64,000 nt of DNA from JAWLAT01 sp041395325 (GCA_041395325.1 JAWLAT010000005.1:1-64000); one strand, 5' to 3'; positions 9,763 to 17,876 are shown, counted from the first letter of the stretch. Numbers and translations: made by a program. The notes: a model not told the origin generated them from the sequence alone.

Positions 9763-10974
9763 ATGTTGCCTGCCCGTCGCTTGTTGTCCCTGGATCTGTT
9801 GCGCGGCCTGGTCATCGTGCTGATGGCCATCGACCACGTGCGAGACTTCTACTCACCTTTCCCCTATCAGCCCGAAGACCTCGGCCAGGCCAGCGCCGGG
9901 TTGTTCCTGACCCGCTGGATCACCCATTTCTGTGCGCCCGTGTTCGTTTTTCTCGCCGGTACCAGCGCCTGGCTGTATGGCCATCAGCGCGCCTTGGCGA
10001 CTGCGCCCGGCAGTGCTCCCGATGCCATCGACAAGGCCGGACTCAGCCGCTTCCTGCTCAGCCGCGGGCTGTGGTTGATCCTGCTCGAGCTGCTGATCGT
10101 CAATCCCAGCTGGAGCCACGGTTTCAACTGGAGCTTCGTGCAGGTGATCTGGGCGCTAGGCTGGTCGATGATCCTGCTCGCCGGCCTGCTTTGGCTGCCT
10201 GCACGAGCGCTGCTGATCGTCTCGCTGGCGCTGGTCGCCGGTCACAACCTGCTCGATCGCTGGACCCCGGCCGACTTCGGCGCCGCAGCGCCGTGGTGGG
10301 GCCTGCTGCATGCGCAGTACTGGATTCCGGTGCAACCGCAGGGCTATGGCATCTTCGTGGCCTATCCGCTGCTGCCCTGGCCGGCGGTGATGGCCCTGGG
10401 CTATCTGCTCGGCCGGGTCTACACCGATCCAGCCATCGACGCACGCGCGCTGCTGTGGAAACTGGGTGCCGGCTGCATCGCCGCTTTCTTGCTGCTGCGA
10501 TTGCTGCTGCCCTATGGCGATCCGCAACCACTGGCCGGCCAGCCCGACCACTGGCTGGCTCTGCTCAACACCACCAAGTACCCGCCATCACTGCAATTTC
10601 TGCTGATGACGCTGGGCCCGGCACTGTGTCTGCTGGCCTGGTGGCGACGCTATGACGGGCAACTGGACCGGATCGCTGTGGCACCGGGCTGGCTGGCGCA
10701 GCGACTGCTGGTCTTCGGCGCCGTGCCGCTGTTCTTCTACCTGCTGCACACGCCGGTGATCTCCCTCAGCGCACTGGCGTGGCATCACTGGGCTGCCGGC
10801 ACCGCCTTCAACCCGATGAACACGCCGCCACCGCAGTGGCCCGAGGGCTATCAGCCTTCGCTGCCACGCATCTACATCGCCTGGACGCTGCTGTTGCTGC
10901 TGCTCTATCCCTTGTGCGTGGCCTACGGCCGCTTCAAGCGACGAGCGCGATCACCGCTGTGGAAGCTGCTGTAG
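9763..10974 (+). CDS. Heparan-alpha-glucosaminide N-acetyltransferase-like membrane protein (DUF1624)
   Basis: A 403-residue multi-pass membrane protein. It opens with RRLLSLDLLRGLVIVLMAIDHVRDFY, the signature of the DUF1624/COG3503 group related to eukaryotic HGSNAT (LDxxRGxxxxxMxxxH). These proteins probably move acetyl or other acyl groups across the membrane onto envelope sugars; the substrate here is unknown. About ten hydrophobic helices follow, with a conserved THFCAPVFVFLAGTSAWL block and a late FGAVPLFFYLLHTPVI block. The start ATG at 9763 is clear. The stop codon TAG (10972-10974) shares bases with a palindromic repeat element, suggesting the element landed exactly at the end of the gene. 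No operon partner is evident. Confidence 0.85.
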   Translation: MLPARRLLSLDLLRGLVIVLMAIDHVRDFYSPFPYQPEDLGQASAGLFLTRWITHFCAPVFVFLAGTSAWLYGHQRALATAPGSAPDAIDKAGLSRFLLSRGLWLILLELLIVNPSWSHGFNWSFVQVIWALGWSMILLAGLLWLPARALLIVSLALVAGHNLLDRWTPADFGAAAPWWGLLHAQYWIPVQPQGYGIFVAYPLLPWPAVMALGYLLGRVYTDPAIDARALLWKLGAGCIAAFLLLRLLLPYGDPQPLAGQPDHWLALLNTTKYPPSLQFLLMTLGPALCLLAWWRRYDGQLDRIAVAPGWLAQRLLVFGAVPLFFYLLHTPVISLSALAWHHWAAGTAFNPMNTPPPQWPEGYQPSLPRIYIAWTLLLLLLYPLCVAYGRFKRRARSPLWKLL

Positions 10975-11037
10975 GGATGCTCTGAACAAGTCCCGTGGCC
11001 GCGACGGCGGCTTACGCGACTTGTTCAGAGTATCCCT
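10973..11037. repeat. Palindromic element, 20-base arms
   Basis: The left arm AGGGATGCTCTGAACAAGTC (10973-10992) and right arm 11018-11037 (reverse complement AGGGATACTCTGAACAAGTC) differ at one base and enclose 25 bases. The arm plus the following GCGTAAGCC recurs at 22932-22960. It could be a small MITE-like element or a terminator-like hairpin for the upstream gene. No transposase is present. Confidence 0.75.
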
Positions 11038-11072
11038 GGCTACACTCCGCCACCTTCATGCAACGGTGAGGA

Positions 11073-12407
11073 ATGGCTGTGAGTTTGGTGCTGGATCTGA
11101 TCATCGAGAAACTGCCCGAAGACGATGGCGCTGCCTGGCAACGGATCGAAGCGCTGCGCGAGACCTACAACGAGTCGCCGGGAGCGCCGTCGGCTCTGAT
11201 GATCGCCCTGCATGACCGTCTGACCCGTCGCTATCCCTGCCTGAGCAGCTTCACTGACGGCGACCCGGACAACCAATGCGCCTGGAGTGATGGTCCGCTG
11301 TTGGGGAATCTGGGGACGCACATCGGCCGTCTGGCGCTGGCCAACGCGCACCTCGGAACTTCGCTCGACTTTGTGGTCAGACAGGCCCACGCCCTCGGCA
11401 TCACCGTCGTCGACTGGATGAACGAAGGCCTGTGGCGCCCCCCCGCGCCGCCTGCTGCTGTCGACAAGCCCGCCGCCGCACCAGCAGCGCCGGCCACCGT
11501 CATGGTCACCAGCGACGATCTGCTGGCGGTCAAGGTCGGCCCGCAGAGCAGCCTCGGGCAGTGGTTCGAGAAGAGCTTCCCGAAAGGGGTCGAGTTTGGC
11601 GCGCTGTTTCAGGCACTCCGCGACGAACGGAACTCCGACGCATCTCATTTGTTCGCGAATCTGCTGCGCCGCCTGGATCCGATTCACCGAAGTGCTCTGG
11701 TCCTGCAGGCGGTCGAAGCGGACCCAGCGGGCAAGACCGCGGGCGACGATGCGCCGGAAATCCACACGACCGACGATTACACGCCTGCGCTGGCCACGGC
11801 CGAGGACCAAACGGCAAGCACCGCTGGCTATGGTGCCATCGCCTTGACGCTGCACAACTACGCAGCCGCCCGCACAACAGGCAAGGATGCTGCGGCGACG
11901 ACGGTCGGCTGGTTCTCTCCCGCCGTGGCACAGGGGAAGTTCGCCAGGGCGGTCAGCTTCGGCAAGTCCTCCCACGCGGTGGCGACCGGCACTGACGGCG
12001 TCGCGGTGGCGCTGGATGTCTACAGCGTCGCGCTGACCGGCGAGTCAGGTGGCGACGCCGTAAGCCTCGGTGGCGATGCGCTGACCCGCGGGCAGCGTGC
12101 CGTGGCGCTGAGCATGGGACCCAACGCCCAGGCGTTGACCTTCGGTTCACAGTCCGATGCCCTGACCACCTTTGGCGGTGCCTCCTCGGCCACGCTGGGG
12201 CCCGGCGGCGTCGCCGTCGCGCTGGGTCGCGGGTCCCGCGCGCGGGCCGCTGCGGGGGGCGCCATCGTGCTGGTTCACCGAGACGCCAACGGCGCACTGC
12301 TGGATGTGCGCTCGGCCATGGTCGGCGCCGATGGCATCAAGGCCGACACCTGGTACCAGCTCGATGATCAGGGCGAGTTCGAAGAGGTGGCAGCGGGCAC
12401 GTCTTGA
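11073..12407 (+). CDS. Beta-helix repeat protein with immunity-like N-terminus (DUF7666-like C-terminus)
   Basis: Function is not established. Residues 1-120 form a compact alpha/beta domain with CAWSDGPLLGNLGTHIGRLAL and VVRQAHALGITVVDW, reminiscent of small immunity or SMI1-neighbour proteins that carry a CPWSDGP-type motif (recognition from memory, moderate). A proline/alanine linker (about 122-142) leads to a second helical part. Residues about 240-400 are a glycine/alanine-rich repeat with a period near 8-10 (A-x-x-x-G patterns such as GKDAAATTVG, GKSSHAVATG, GGDAVSLG), as expected for a stacked beta-helix. The last 45 residues (IVLVHRDANG...LDVRSAMVGADGIKADTWYQL) match the capping end of DUF7666-type repeat proteins. 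No signal peptide, so it is cytosolic. It stands alone 35 bases after the palindromic element. Confidence 0.75.
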   Translation: MAVSLVLDLIIEKLPEDDGAAWQRIEALRETYNESPGAPSALMIALHDRLTRRYPCLSSFTDGDPDNQCAWSDGPLLGNLGTHIGRLALANAHLGTSLDFVVRQAHALGITVVDWMNEGLWRPPAPPAAVDKPAAAPAAPATVMVTSDDLLAVKVGPQSSLGQWFEKSFPKGVEFGALFQALRDERNSDASHLFANLLRRLDPIHRSALVLQAVEADPAGKTAGDDAPEIHTTDDYTPALATAEDQTASTAGYGAIALTLHNYAAARTTGKDAAATTVGWFSPAVAQGKFARAVSFGKSSHAVATGTDGVAVALDVYSVALTGESGGDAVSLGGDALTRGQRAVALSMGPNAQALTFGSQSDALTTFGGASSATLGPGGVAVALGRGSRARAAAGGAIVLVHRDANGALLDVRSAMVGADGIKADTWYQLDDQGEFEEVAAGTS

Positions 12408-12609
12408 GGAAGTCGACCTGACCTGATCGCGCCTCGCCGCCGTGCGACGCAGGCGCGCCATGCCCACCTGCAACCAGCCGCTGGGAAGTCCTGCAGCGCC
12501 GTGCTCCCCCTGACGGCATGGCTGTCGCACCTGTCCTTTCGTACGAGTGCGCCGCGCCAGCTCGCGGCGCTAGCCTGCGCGCACTGCCAACGCTTTCGGG
12601 GAGGGGAGC

Positions 12610-13302
12610 ATGCGTCAGATTCTGTGGGTTCTCAGTGCCGTGTTCAGTCTGGCTGCCAGTCAGGCCTTTGCCTTGTGTGTGGATTCGGTCGTGCTGGTGC
12701 ACGGCAATGCCGGATATCCGTCGGATTTCGACGAGACCCGGGCCGAGTTGCTCTCGCGCGGCTACAGCAGCAGCCAGATCGTTCGGCCCAGTTGGGGCAG
12801 CAAGACCTGCCCGGCCTGCAATGACCACAACGGCTCGGAAGAGACACCGGTTCGCAACGCCCTGCAAAGCGCGATCAGCAGCTCCTGCACTGGCCGCATC
12901 GACGTGATCGGCCATTCGATGGGCGTGACGCTGGCTGCCCGTGAGATTCAGCGCTACAACCTGGCCGGCTCGGTCGACAGCTTTGTCGGCATCGCTGGCG
13001 GTACGCGCGGTCTGTGGACCTGTGGCAGCTACCCCTGGAATGTCTGGACCAGCACCTGCGGCTACTACGGCCTGTCGGTCAACAGCCCGCTGCTCAACAG
13101 TCTGGCCGGCCGCCAGTTCGGCACCCGGATGTACTCGATCAAGTCCTGGATCGACCAGATCGTCTGCGCCACCGGCGTCTGCACGGTCGGTGGCATCCAC
13201 AGCTCCAGCATCGCCGGCGAGAACGCCAGCTACGATTTTGCACTGGGGCACTTTGGTTTGCTCAGCGACACCGTTGAGTTGCAGGCGAATCTGATTCAGT
13301 GA
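12610..13302 (+). CDS. Secreted lipase-like alpha/beta hydrolase
   Basis: A 230-residue alpha/beta hydrolase with a signal peptide (MRQILWVLSAVFSLAASQAFA, cut near residue 21). The core reads VVLVHGNAGYP (oxyanion HG), then RIDVIGHSMGVTLA with the nucleophile elbow GHSMG, and a late GHFGLL that probably supplies the histidine. The order resembles the small class 2 (LipA/EstA-like) lipases of Bacillus and Xanthomonadales. Seven or more cysteines in the mature chain (CPAC, WTCGSYPW, CATGVC) point to disulfides and export. ATG at 12610 follows a strong GAGGGG site. It probably hydrolyses lipid or ester substrates outside the cytoplasm; the actual substrate cannot be told. The upstream gap 12408-12609 shows nothing else. 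Confidence 0.85.
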   Translation: MRQILWVLSAVFSLAASQAFALCVDSVVLVHGNAGYPSDFDETRAELLSRGYSSSQIVRPSWGSKTCPACNDHNGSEETPVRNALQSAISSSCTGRIDVIGHSMGVTLAAREIQRYNLAGSVDSFVGIAGGTRGLWTCGSYPWNVWTSTCGYYGLSVNSPLLNSLAGRQFGTRMYSIKSWIDQIVCATGVCTVGGIHSSSIAGENASYDFALGHFGLLSDTVELQANLIQ

Positions 13303-13309
13303 CTGTGGG

Positions 13310-13337
13310 AGGGCCCTGGGCATAGGGCCCAGGGCCC
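13310..13337. repeat. Heptamer array, left arm of an inverted pair
   Basis: AGGGCCC, TGGGCAT, AGGGCCC, AGGGCCC begins 8 bases after the lipase stop. It faces the array at 13401-13428; the two lie between convergent genes and could fold into a long hairpin serving both as a terminator. Confidence 0.75.
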
Positions 13338-13400
13338 AGTTCCGAACCCCGGGAGACCGGGGCGGAAGGGCAAGACCCACCAATCAGCGCTGATGCCCGC

Positions 13401-13428
13401 TGGGCCCTGGGCCCTGGGCCCTGGGCCC
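13401..13428. repeat. Heptamer array TGGGCCC x4, right arm
   Basis: Four perfect TGGGCCC units end 2 bases before the stop codon of the minus-strand gene at 13431. This is the longest and cleanest of the seven heptamer arrays. Confidence 0.8.
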
Positions 13429-13430
13429 TG

Positions 13431-13895
13431 CTACTCGTTGACCTGACCGCCGCCGCAGTAACTGGCCCCCTTGTCGAAAATGATCTTCCAGTCGCCATCG
13501 GGCTGTCGCTGCCAGATCGACTGGAAGACGGCGATCTGCTGGCCAGCAGCATTCAGCACCGGGCCGCTGCTCAGGGCCAGCTGGCCGCCAGGCCGCACCA
13601 CCACGGTGCTGGGTGCCCAGCTGAATGGGGCCTCATCACCGTCGTAGAACCTGCGCCAGGCATCGATCACGGCCGCCTTGCCTTGAATGGACTGCTCGCC
13701 GGCGAAGAAGATCGTGTCCTCGTCCAGGAACTCGGCAAAGGCGGCAAGATCGCGATCGGCCATCGTGGCGGCGAAAGCCCTTTCAGTGTCGGCCACGCGT
13801 TGAGTCAGCTCGGCGATATCGTCCATTGCCAGGGCCGGCCGCACGAGCAGCAACATCGCCGGCAAGCTGAACAGAGCAAGCAGTCGATCCATCAT
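13431..13895 (-). CDS. Exported SnoaL/NTF2-like protein (DUF4440)
   Basis: The ATG at 13895 is chosen because GGAGATCACG precedes it and a signal peptide follows directly (MMDRLLALFSLPAMLLLVRPALA). The mature 130 residues have the DUF4440/SnoaL-like pattern: an opening helix with VADTERAFAATMADRDLAAFAEFLDEDTIFF, then GKAAVIDAWRRFYDG, then strands ending SIWQRQPDGDWKIIFDKG. Proteins of this fold bind small hydrophobic molecules or act as cofactor-free isomerases; no catalytic residues can be assigned. It is a single gene, convergent with the lipase, with its stop touching a heptamer array. Confidence 0.82.
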   Translation of the reverse strand: MMDRLLALFSLPAMLLLVRPALAMDDIAELTQRVADTERAFAATMADRDLAAFAEFLDEDTIFFAGEQSIQGKAAVIDAWRRFYDGDEAPFSWAPSTVVVRPGGQLALSSGPVLNAAGQQIAVFQSIWQRQPDGDWKIIFDKGASYCGGGQVNE

Positions 13896-14034
13896 CGTGA
13901 TCTCCACATTGGTCAAGTGACGGGCAGCGGCCACCGATCATGGCCCAGTCTGCGACGCTGATGTCGGTCCGTTCTTGCGATCTTGCGTCCCTGCGCGGCT
14001 GTGGGCACAGTGGCGCCCCCTGTTGCAGACGAGC

Positions 14035-14607
14035 ATGCGGATGGCACGCGCGCTGGCGTTCCGGTTGGGCGAGCAGACGGTTTCCTTCGAACTGGGCAGC
14101 AAGGTCGACAAGCGGTCGCTGTACGGTCATGCGAAGCGGATTGCCGAGAAGGATGGCAACACGCTGAGCAAGGGTGTGCTGCTGGCCGATGGCCGGCTGT
14201 TGCCGACGCAGGCGCTGAGCTGGGTGCGAGTGGATCCGGAGGGTTCACCGGTCGGTGAGGTGCAGACCCTGATCGACGGTGACGCGGTCGAAACCCTGCC
14301 CAGTTCCTTCGACATCGAGAGCCCGCTGCAATCGCTGCCGTTGCGGACGCTGGCCACCTTCCAGGTGCAGGACGTCTATCCGCTGCAGGGCGAGGGTCTG
14401 GACGAGGGGCTCTACGGCACCGAGTTCAACTATCGCAAGGGCCCCCAACGCAAGGATGCGCTGCTGCTGATACGGCCCGATCAGGCCTTCCTGCTGGTGG
14501 GTCAGGGCAAGGCGGCGACCTTTCTCGACCGCACTGTCAGCTATGAGTTCTTCGACGCCGAGGCCGAGGCCGACGATGGCGACGAGCTCGATTTCTCGAT
14601 GATCTGA
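14035..14607 (+). CDS. Unrecognised protein, first gene of a DNA-ligase operon
   Basis: About 190 residues, not recognised as a known family with confidence. The start is ATG at 14035 (MRMARALAFRLGEQ) or the ATG two codons later (14041); the open frame reaches further up but lacks a good ribosome site there. The first 80 residues (FRLGEQTVSFELGSKVDKRSLYGHAKRIAEKDGNTLSKGVLLADGRLL is the region, residues about 9-56) look like a small beta barrel. The middle has LATFQVQDVYPLQGE and KDALLLIRPDQAFLLVG, and the last 20 residues are strongly acidic (EAEADDGDELDF), as in proteins that dock on nucleic-acid enzymes. No signal peptide or membrane segment. The next gene starts 16 bases on, so it is probably cotranscribed with the ligase. 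Confidence 0.7.
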   Translation: MRMARALAFRLGEQTVSFELGSKVDKRSLYGHAKRIAEKDGNTLSKGVLLADGRLLPTQALSWVRVDPEGSPVGEVQTLIDGDAVETLPSSFDIESPLQSLPLRTLATFQVQDVYPLQGEGLDEGLYGTEFNYRKGPQRKDALLLIRPDQAFLLVGQGKAATFLDRTVSYEFFDAEAEADDGDELDFSMI

Positions 14608-14623
14608 CCGCTGGAGCCCGACC

Positions 14624-15319
14624 ATGGCGATGACCCTGCATCTGGAACACGGCAGCCGCAGTGCCAAGCTGGCGCTGCATGGATTGCCCGCCAGCAAGCC
14701 CAAGCCCAAGCTGCAGCAGCGCTCGGCCGTGGGTGAGGTGGGCAGCTGGCGCATCGCCAACGGCATTCAGCGCCAGGCCGAAGGCTTCGAGGCGCTGCGC
14801 GACGGCGATCCGGAACTGGACCTGGCCCTGGCCGGCACCGAGATCGACAGCGACGAGACCAATCCCGCCTGGTTCGATGCGACGGCCGCCGAACCGGTGC
14901 CGATCGGCGATTTCGCCGACATCGACATCGTCTTTGGTCCCGACGGGGAGGAAAAGACCCGCCGGCCACACCTGGTCCGTCGACCGAATCTGGACGAGTT
15001 GCATCCGGTCAAGCTGGGCAAGCGCATGCCCATGGCCGAGGCGCTGACCGGCTTTGCCTTCAAACAGATGCTGCAACTGGCGCACACCGATGGCCTGAGC
15101 TTCGAGTTCCTGCGTGATCTGGCCGCCGACCTGGCACAGAAGCAGGAAGTGGCGCTGCTCGGTGGCGGCCCCAAGGGCAATCTGCCGCTGGTGCTGCGCG
15201 AGCATGGCAGTGCCTATCGCGCTTTCCTCTATGGCGAAGTCGACGACGCCGGCCGCTATCAGCTGCTGTTGCTGCTGAGCGATCAGGAACTGAAGCTGCC
15301 CGCGGCGAAGGAGGCCTGA
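14624..15319 (+). CDS. Unrecognised protein, second gene of the ligase operon
   Basis: A 231-residue soluble protein that I do not recognise. It opens with a basic, proline-rich leader (residues 10-35, KLALHGLPASKPKPKLQQR) and then an acidic stretch with EIDSDETNPAWFDATAAEP and IGDFADIDIVFGPDGEEKTRRP. A conserved-looking RMPMAEALTGFAFKQMLQLAHTDGLSF region (about 128-155) and a closing beta-rich half (LVLREHGSAYRAFLYGEVDDAGRYQLLLLLSDQEL) follow. ATG at 14624 has a modest ribosome site. Its 3' end supplies the strong GGAGG site for the ligase gene, whose GTG lies 2 bases after this stop, so the two are translationally linked. Confidence 0.75.
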   Translation: MAMTLHLEHGSRSAKLALHGLPASKPKPKLQQRSAVGEVGSWRIANGIQRQAEGFEALRDGDPELDLALAGTEIDSDETNPAWFDATAAEPVPIGDFADIDIVFGPDGEEKTRRPHLVRRPNLDELHPVKLGKRMPMAEALTGFAFKQMLQLAHTDGLSFEFLRDLAADLAQKQEVALLGGGPKGNLPLVLREHGSAYRAFLYGEVDDAGRYQLLLLLSDQELKLPAAKEA

Positions 15320-15321
15320 AG

Positions 15322-16773
15322 GTGCTCGACCAGACCAGAATCAACTACCGCGGTGAGTACGGCCTGGCCAGTGGCGGCGCGGTGCGCGACCACGTGCTGA
15401 TGGCGGTGGCCACCGAGTACGAAAACACCGTGATGCGCAAGATCAGCGCGCTGGCCCCGGACGACATCGGCCAGCGCTTCGGCGGCAGCGACACACTGCT
15501 GGTGCAGCGCAAGTACGACGGCGAAGGCGCGTTGATCTACTTCGATGCCGAGCATTGCTTCAGCTTTTCCGCCCCGGCCGGACGCGTTCGGGTGGGCTAC
15601 CCGGCCCTGCAGGCACTCGCCGAGCGACTGCGGGCCGCCGGGGTGCAGAAGGCGCTGCTACGCGGTGAGCTCTATCTGCAGGCCACGGCCCAGGGTGAGG
15701 AACGCCGAGCCGGTGTGTCGGAGGTGATCCGCGTCAGCTTCTCCGGCGCGGCGGAAGACCTGGCCCGACTGAAGTTGGCGCTGTTCGACATCGTCATGCT
15801 CGATGGCCGCGATCTGCGCCCGCAGCAATCCGACTACGGCACCACGCTGACGCAACTGGAGCAGTTCTTCGGCACCGATGAGAACGCCCTGGTGCACGCC
15901 GTCGCTGGTCGACGAGTGGCCGAGTCCGAACTCCCTGCAGCGTTCGATGCAGAGATCCAGGCCGGCGCCGAAGGCGTGGTGCTGCGCCGGCTCAATCGAG
16001 CCGAGGCGTGGAAAATCAAGCCACTGCGCACCGTCGATGCGGTGCTCATCGGCTATGTCGAGGGCGATTTCGAAGGCCAGTTCGGGGTGGCCTCATTGTT
16101 GACCGCGCTGGTCTATCCCGACGGCGAGGGCGGACGCTGGCTGCAGACTTTCGTTCGTGTGGGCTCGGGCCTGTCCGACGCCGAACGCATCGCCATGCTC
16201 GATCAGCTGCGGCCCTTGCGAGTCGACGCGCCGCTGGCCATGACCGATTCTTCCGGCCGCGAGATCCACTTCCTCAAGCCGCGCCATGTGCTGGAACTGC
16301 AGGGCGAAGACCTGATTCATGCCGAAGGCGGTCGGGCTCAGCGCACACAGCTGCTGAGCTGGGACGAGGATAACGGCTGGCGTTTCCTCGGGCTGCAAGC
16401 CTGTCCGCGACTGAGTTTTGCCCGCTTCGCCCGAATGCGCGAGGACAAGAGCTGGAATGACGGCGGCGCGCGGATCGAACAGATCGGCCTGTCGGGTGCC
16501 CGGCCGACACTGCAGACCACTGAGAGCAGCACCGAAATCATCAGGCGCGAGGTCTACGGCAAGGGCGAGATGCTGCGCAAGCTGGTGGTGGTGCGCAAAG
16601 GCGGCGAGCTCAGCTACCCCTATCTGATCTACTGGACCGACTATTCGGCCCGACGCGCAGAGGCCCTCAAGGTCAGCCTGGACCTGGCCGCCACCGTCGA
16701 ACGTGCCGAGGCCATCGCCAGCGAGCTGCTGGAGAAAAACCTGGCCAAGGGCTGGGAACGTATCGGAACCTGA
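15322..16773 (+). CDS. ATP-dependent DNA ligase-like nucleotidyltransferase
   Basis: 483 residues from GTG at 15322 (GGAGG 8 bases upstream, inside the previous gene's end). Covalent nucleotidyltransferase motifs are in order: motif I QRKYDGEG (lysine 64), motif III LLRGELYL, IIIa LALFDIVMLDGRDL, motif IV EGVVLRR (near 213) and motif V AWKIKP. An OB-fold with GEGGRWLQTFVRVGSGLSD follows. This is the layout of ATP-dependent DNA ligases that seal 5'-phosphate nicks. Unlike LigB/C/E proteins it has an extra 130-residue tail (about 350-483); the tail's RKGGELSYPYLIYWTDYS and EAIASELLEKNLAKGWERIG stretches faintly resemble a WGR nucleic-acid-binding domain (low confidence). The motif I residue after DG is E instead of the usual Y/E-R pair's arginine. 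No Ku gene is nearby; two unknown genes precede it in a tight operon. Confidence 0.88.
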   Translation: MLDQTRINYRGEYGLASGGAVRDHVLMAVATEYENTVMRKISALAPDDIGQRFGGSDTLLVQRKYDGEGALIYFDAEHCFSFSAPAGRVRVGYPALQALAERLRAAGVQKALLRGELYLQATAQGEERRAGVSEVIRVSFSGAAEDLARLKLALFDIVMLDGRDLRPQQSDYGTTLTQLEQFFGTDENALVHAVAGRRVAESELPAAFDAEIQAGAEGVVLRRLNRAEAWKIKPLRTVDAVLIGYVEGDFEGQFGVASLLTALVYPDGEGGRWLQTFVRVGSGLSDAERIAMLDQLRPLRVDAPLAMTDSSGREIHFLKPRHVLELQGEDLIHAEGGRAQRTQLLSWDEDNGWRFLGLQACPRLSFARFARMREDKSWNDGGARIEQIGLSGARPTLQTTESSTEIIRREVYGKGEMLRKLVVVRKGGELSYPYLIYWTDYSARRAEALKVSLDLAATVERAEAIASELLEKNLAKGWERIGT

Positions 16774-16839
16774 GCCGAACGCAGCGAGCGACAGCGCCGA
16801 GGCCGCGAACCTCGCAGACGGCGCATGCAGCCCCCTCGG

Positions 16840-17349
16840 TCAAGCGCCTATCGGTAAACGCCGTTGCGGCTCATGCTCGTGCAGGAAACGGGTGTAGAGA
16901 TCGCGCGGCGGCGCGACACCGATCGACTTCAGAATCTGACCCACGTTGCCGCGGTGATAGCTGCCGTGCGCAATGACATGCAGCAGCATCTCCTCAGCCG
17001 TCATTCGCCCCTGGTCGCCATCGGTGAAGCGGAACTCGATCGGCGCGGCGAGTTGCTCAGCGCTGGCCGCTTGCGCGTGCGTCAGAAACCACTGATCGGT
17101 CTGCAGCATCGCCAGCCGCAGTTCGCTCAATGCGGGCGTCGCTTCGGTGTTGGTGGCCGTGAACGGAATGGAAGCGCCCTGCAGGTGGGCCTGGAAGATC
17201 CGGTCCACCACATGAACATGATTCAGCGTGCGGATCGATGCGTGCAGCGCCGATGCCTGCTCGGGTAACAACTGAGCCAGCGTGTCGAGGAGTTCCCGGT
17301 CCGCCCAGATCTTGCACTGGAACAGCGTCGTCAACGTCGTTGAAGTCAT
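16840..17349 (-). CDS. DinB family protein
   Basis: 169 residues of the DinB/YfiT four-helix bundle type, a family of metal-dependent, often thiol-linked enzymes of mostly unknown substrate. The fingerprint is the three-histidine metal site: LNHVHVVDRIFQAHL in helix 2 and HVIAHGSYHRGNVGQILKSIG near the end. WFLTHAQ and MTAEEMLLH are also typical. The protein ends with PRDLYTRFLHEHEP. The start at 17349 (MTSTTLTTLFQ) is natural. It is followed by DUF1330 and DUF4287 genes on the same strand; the three small genes may respond to a common stress but nothing shows it directly. Confidence 0.9.
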   Translation of the reverse strand: MTSTTLTTLFQCKIWADRELLDTLAQLLPEQASALHASIRTLNHVHVVDRIFQAHLQGASIPFTATNTEATPALSELRLAMLQTDQWFLTHAQAASAEQLAAPIEFRFTDGDQGRMTAEEMLLHVIAHGSYHRGNVGQILKSIGVAPPRDLYTRFLHEHEPQRRLPIGA

Positions 17350-17372
17350 CAGTCCACCATCCAGATCGGTGT

Positions 17373-17777
17373 TCAGCCCGGCCCGTCCAGCACGGGAATC
17401 AGGCGGGAATCCGACAGTGCTGCGAGTCGGTGGCGCAGGGCCGCCCGATAGTCCGGTAGCCCCAGCATCTGCTGGAACGCACTGACCGACGGATAGCGAA
17501 CCAGCATCACCTGCTCCCAGACTTCGTCTGACGGGCCAATCAACGCGGGCAACGCCGTGCCGACGAACTGCAGCTCACCGCCCACTGTGGCCACCGCGCG
17601 CGCGGCTTCTCGAGCATAGCGCTGGTAGGCTTCGCGACCACTACAAGCGGCGCCGGTCGCATGCGGGCCGTAGTCGGCCTGCACGCGATAGCGCAGCAGA
17701 TTGAGCATCACGAAGGGGCGATCTGCCGGTATCGCGGCAAGCACTTGCCGCTGCTGGGCGTTCAGGATGTCGGTCAT
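17373..17777 (-). CDS. DUF1330 family protein
   Basis: A 134-residue soluble protein with the ferredoxin-like alpha+beta (dimeric barrel) fold of DUF1330. Telltale stretches are PFVMLNLLRYR, SGREAYQRYAREAARAVATVGGELQFVG, and EVWEQVMLVRYPSVSAFQQMLGLPDYRAALRHRLAALSDSRLIPV. Members are unassigned; the fold is shared with monooxygenase-like and stress dimers. It is 23 bases upstream of the DinB gene on the same strand, so probably cotranscribed with it. Confidence 0.85.
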   Translation of the reverse strand: MTDILNAQQRQVLAAIPADRPFVMLNLLRYRVQADYGPHATGAACSGREAYQRYAREAARAVATVGGELQFVGTALPALIGPSDEVWEQVMLVRYPSVSAFQQMLGLPDYRAALRHRLAALSDSRLIPVLDGPG

Positions 17778-17876
17778 GATGATGGGTCCGCTGTGGCTGG
17801 GGCGCCAGCATGCCAGCCAGCACCGCCGTCATTCGGAACATCGGCCGTGCCGCGACGCCGCAGGTCCGTTGCTCGA

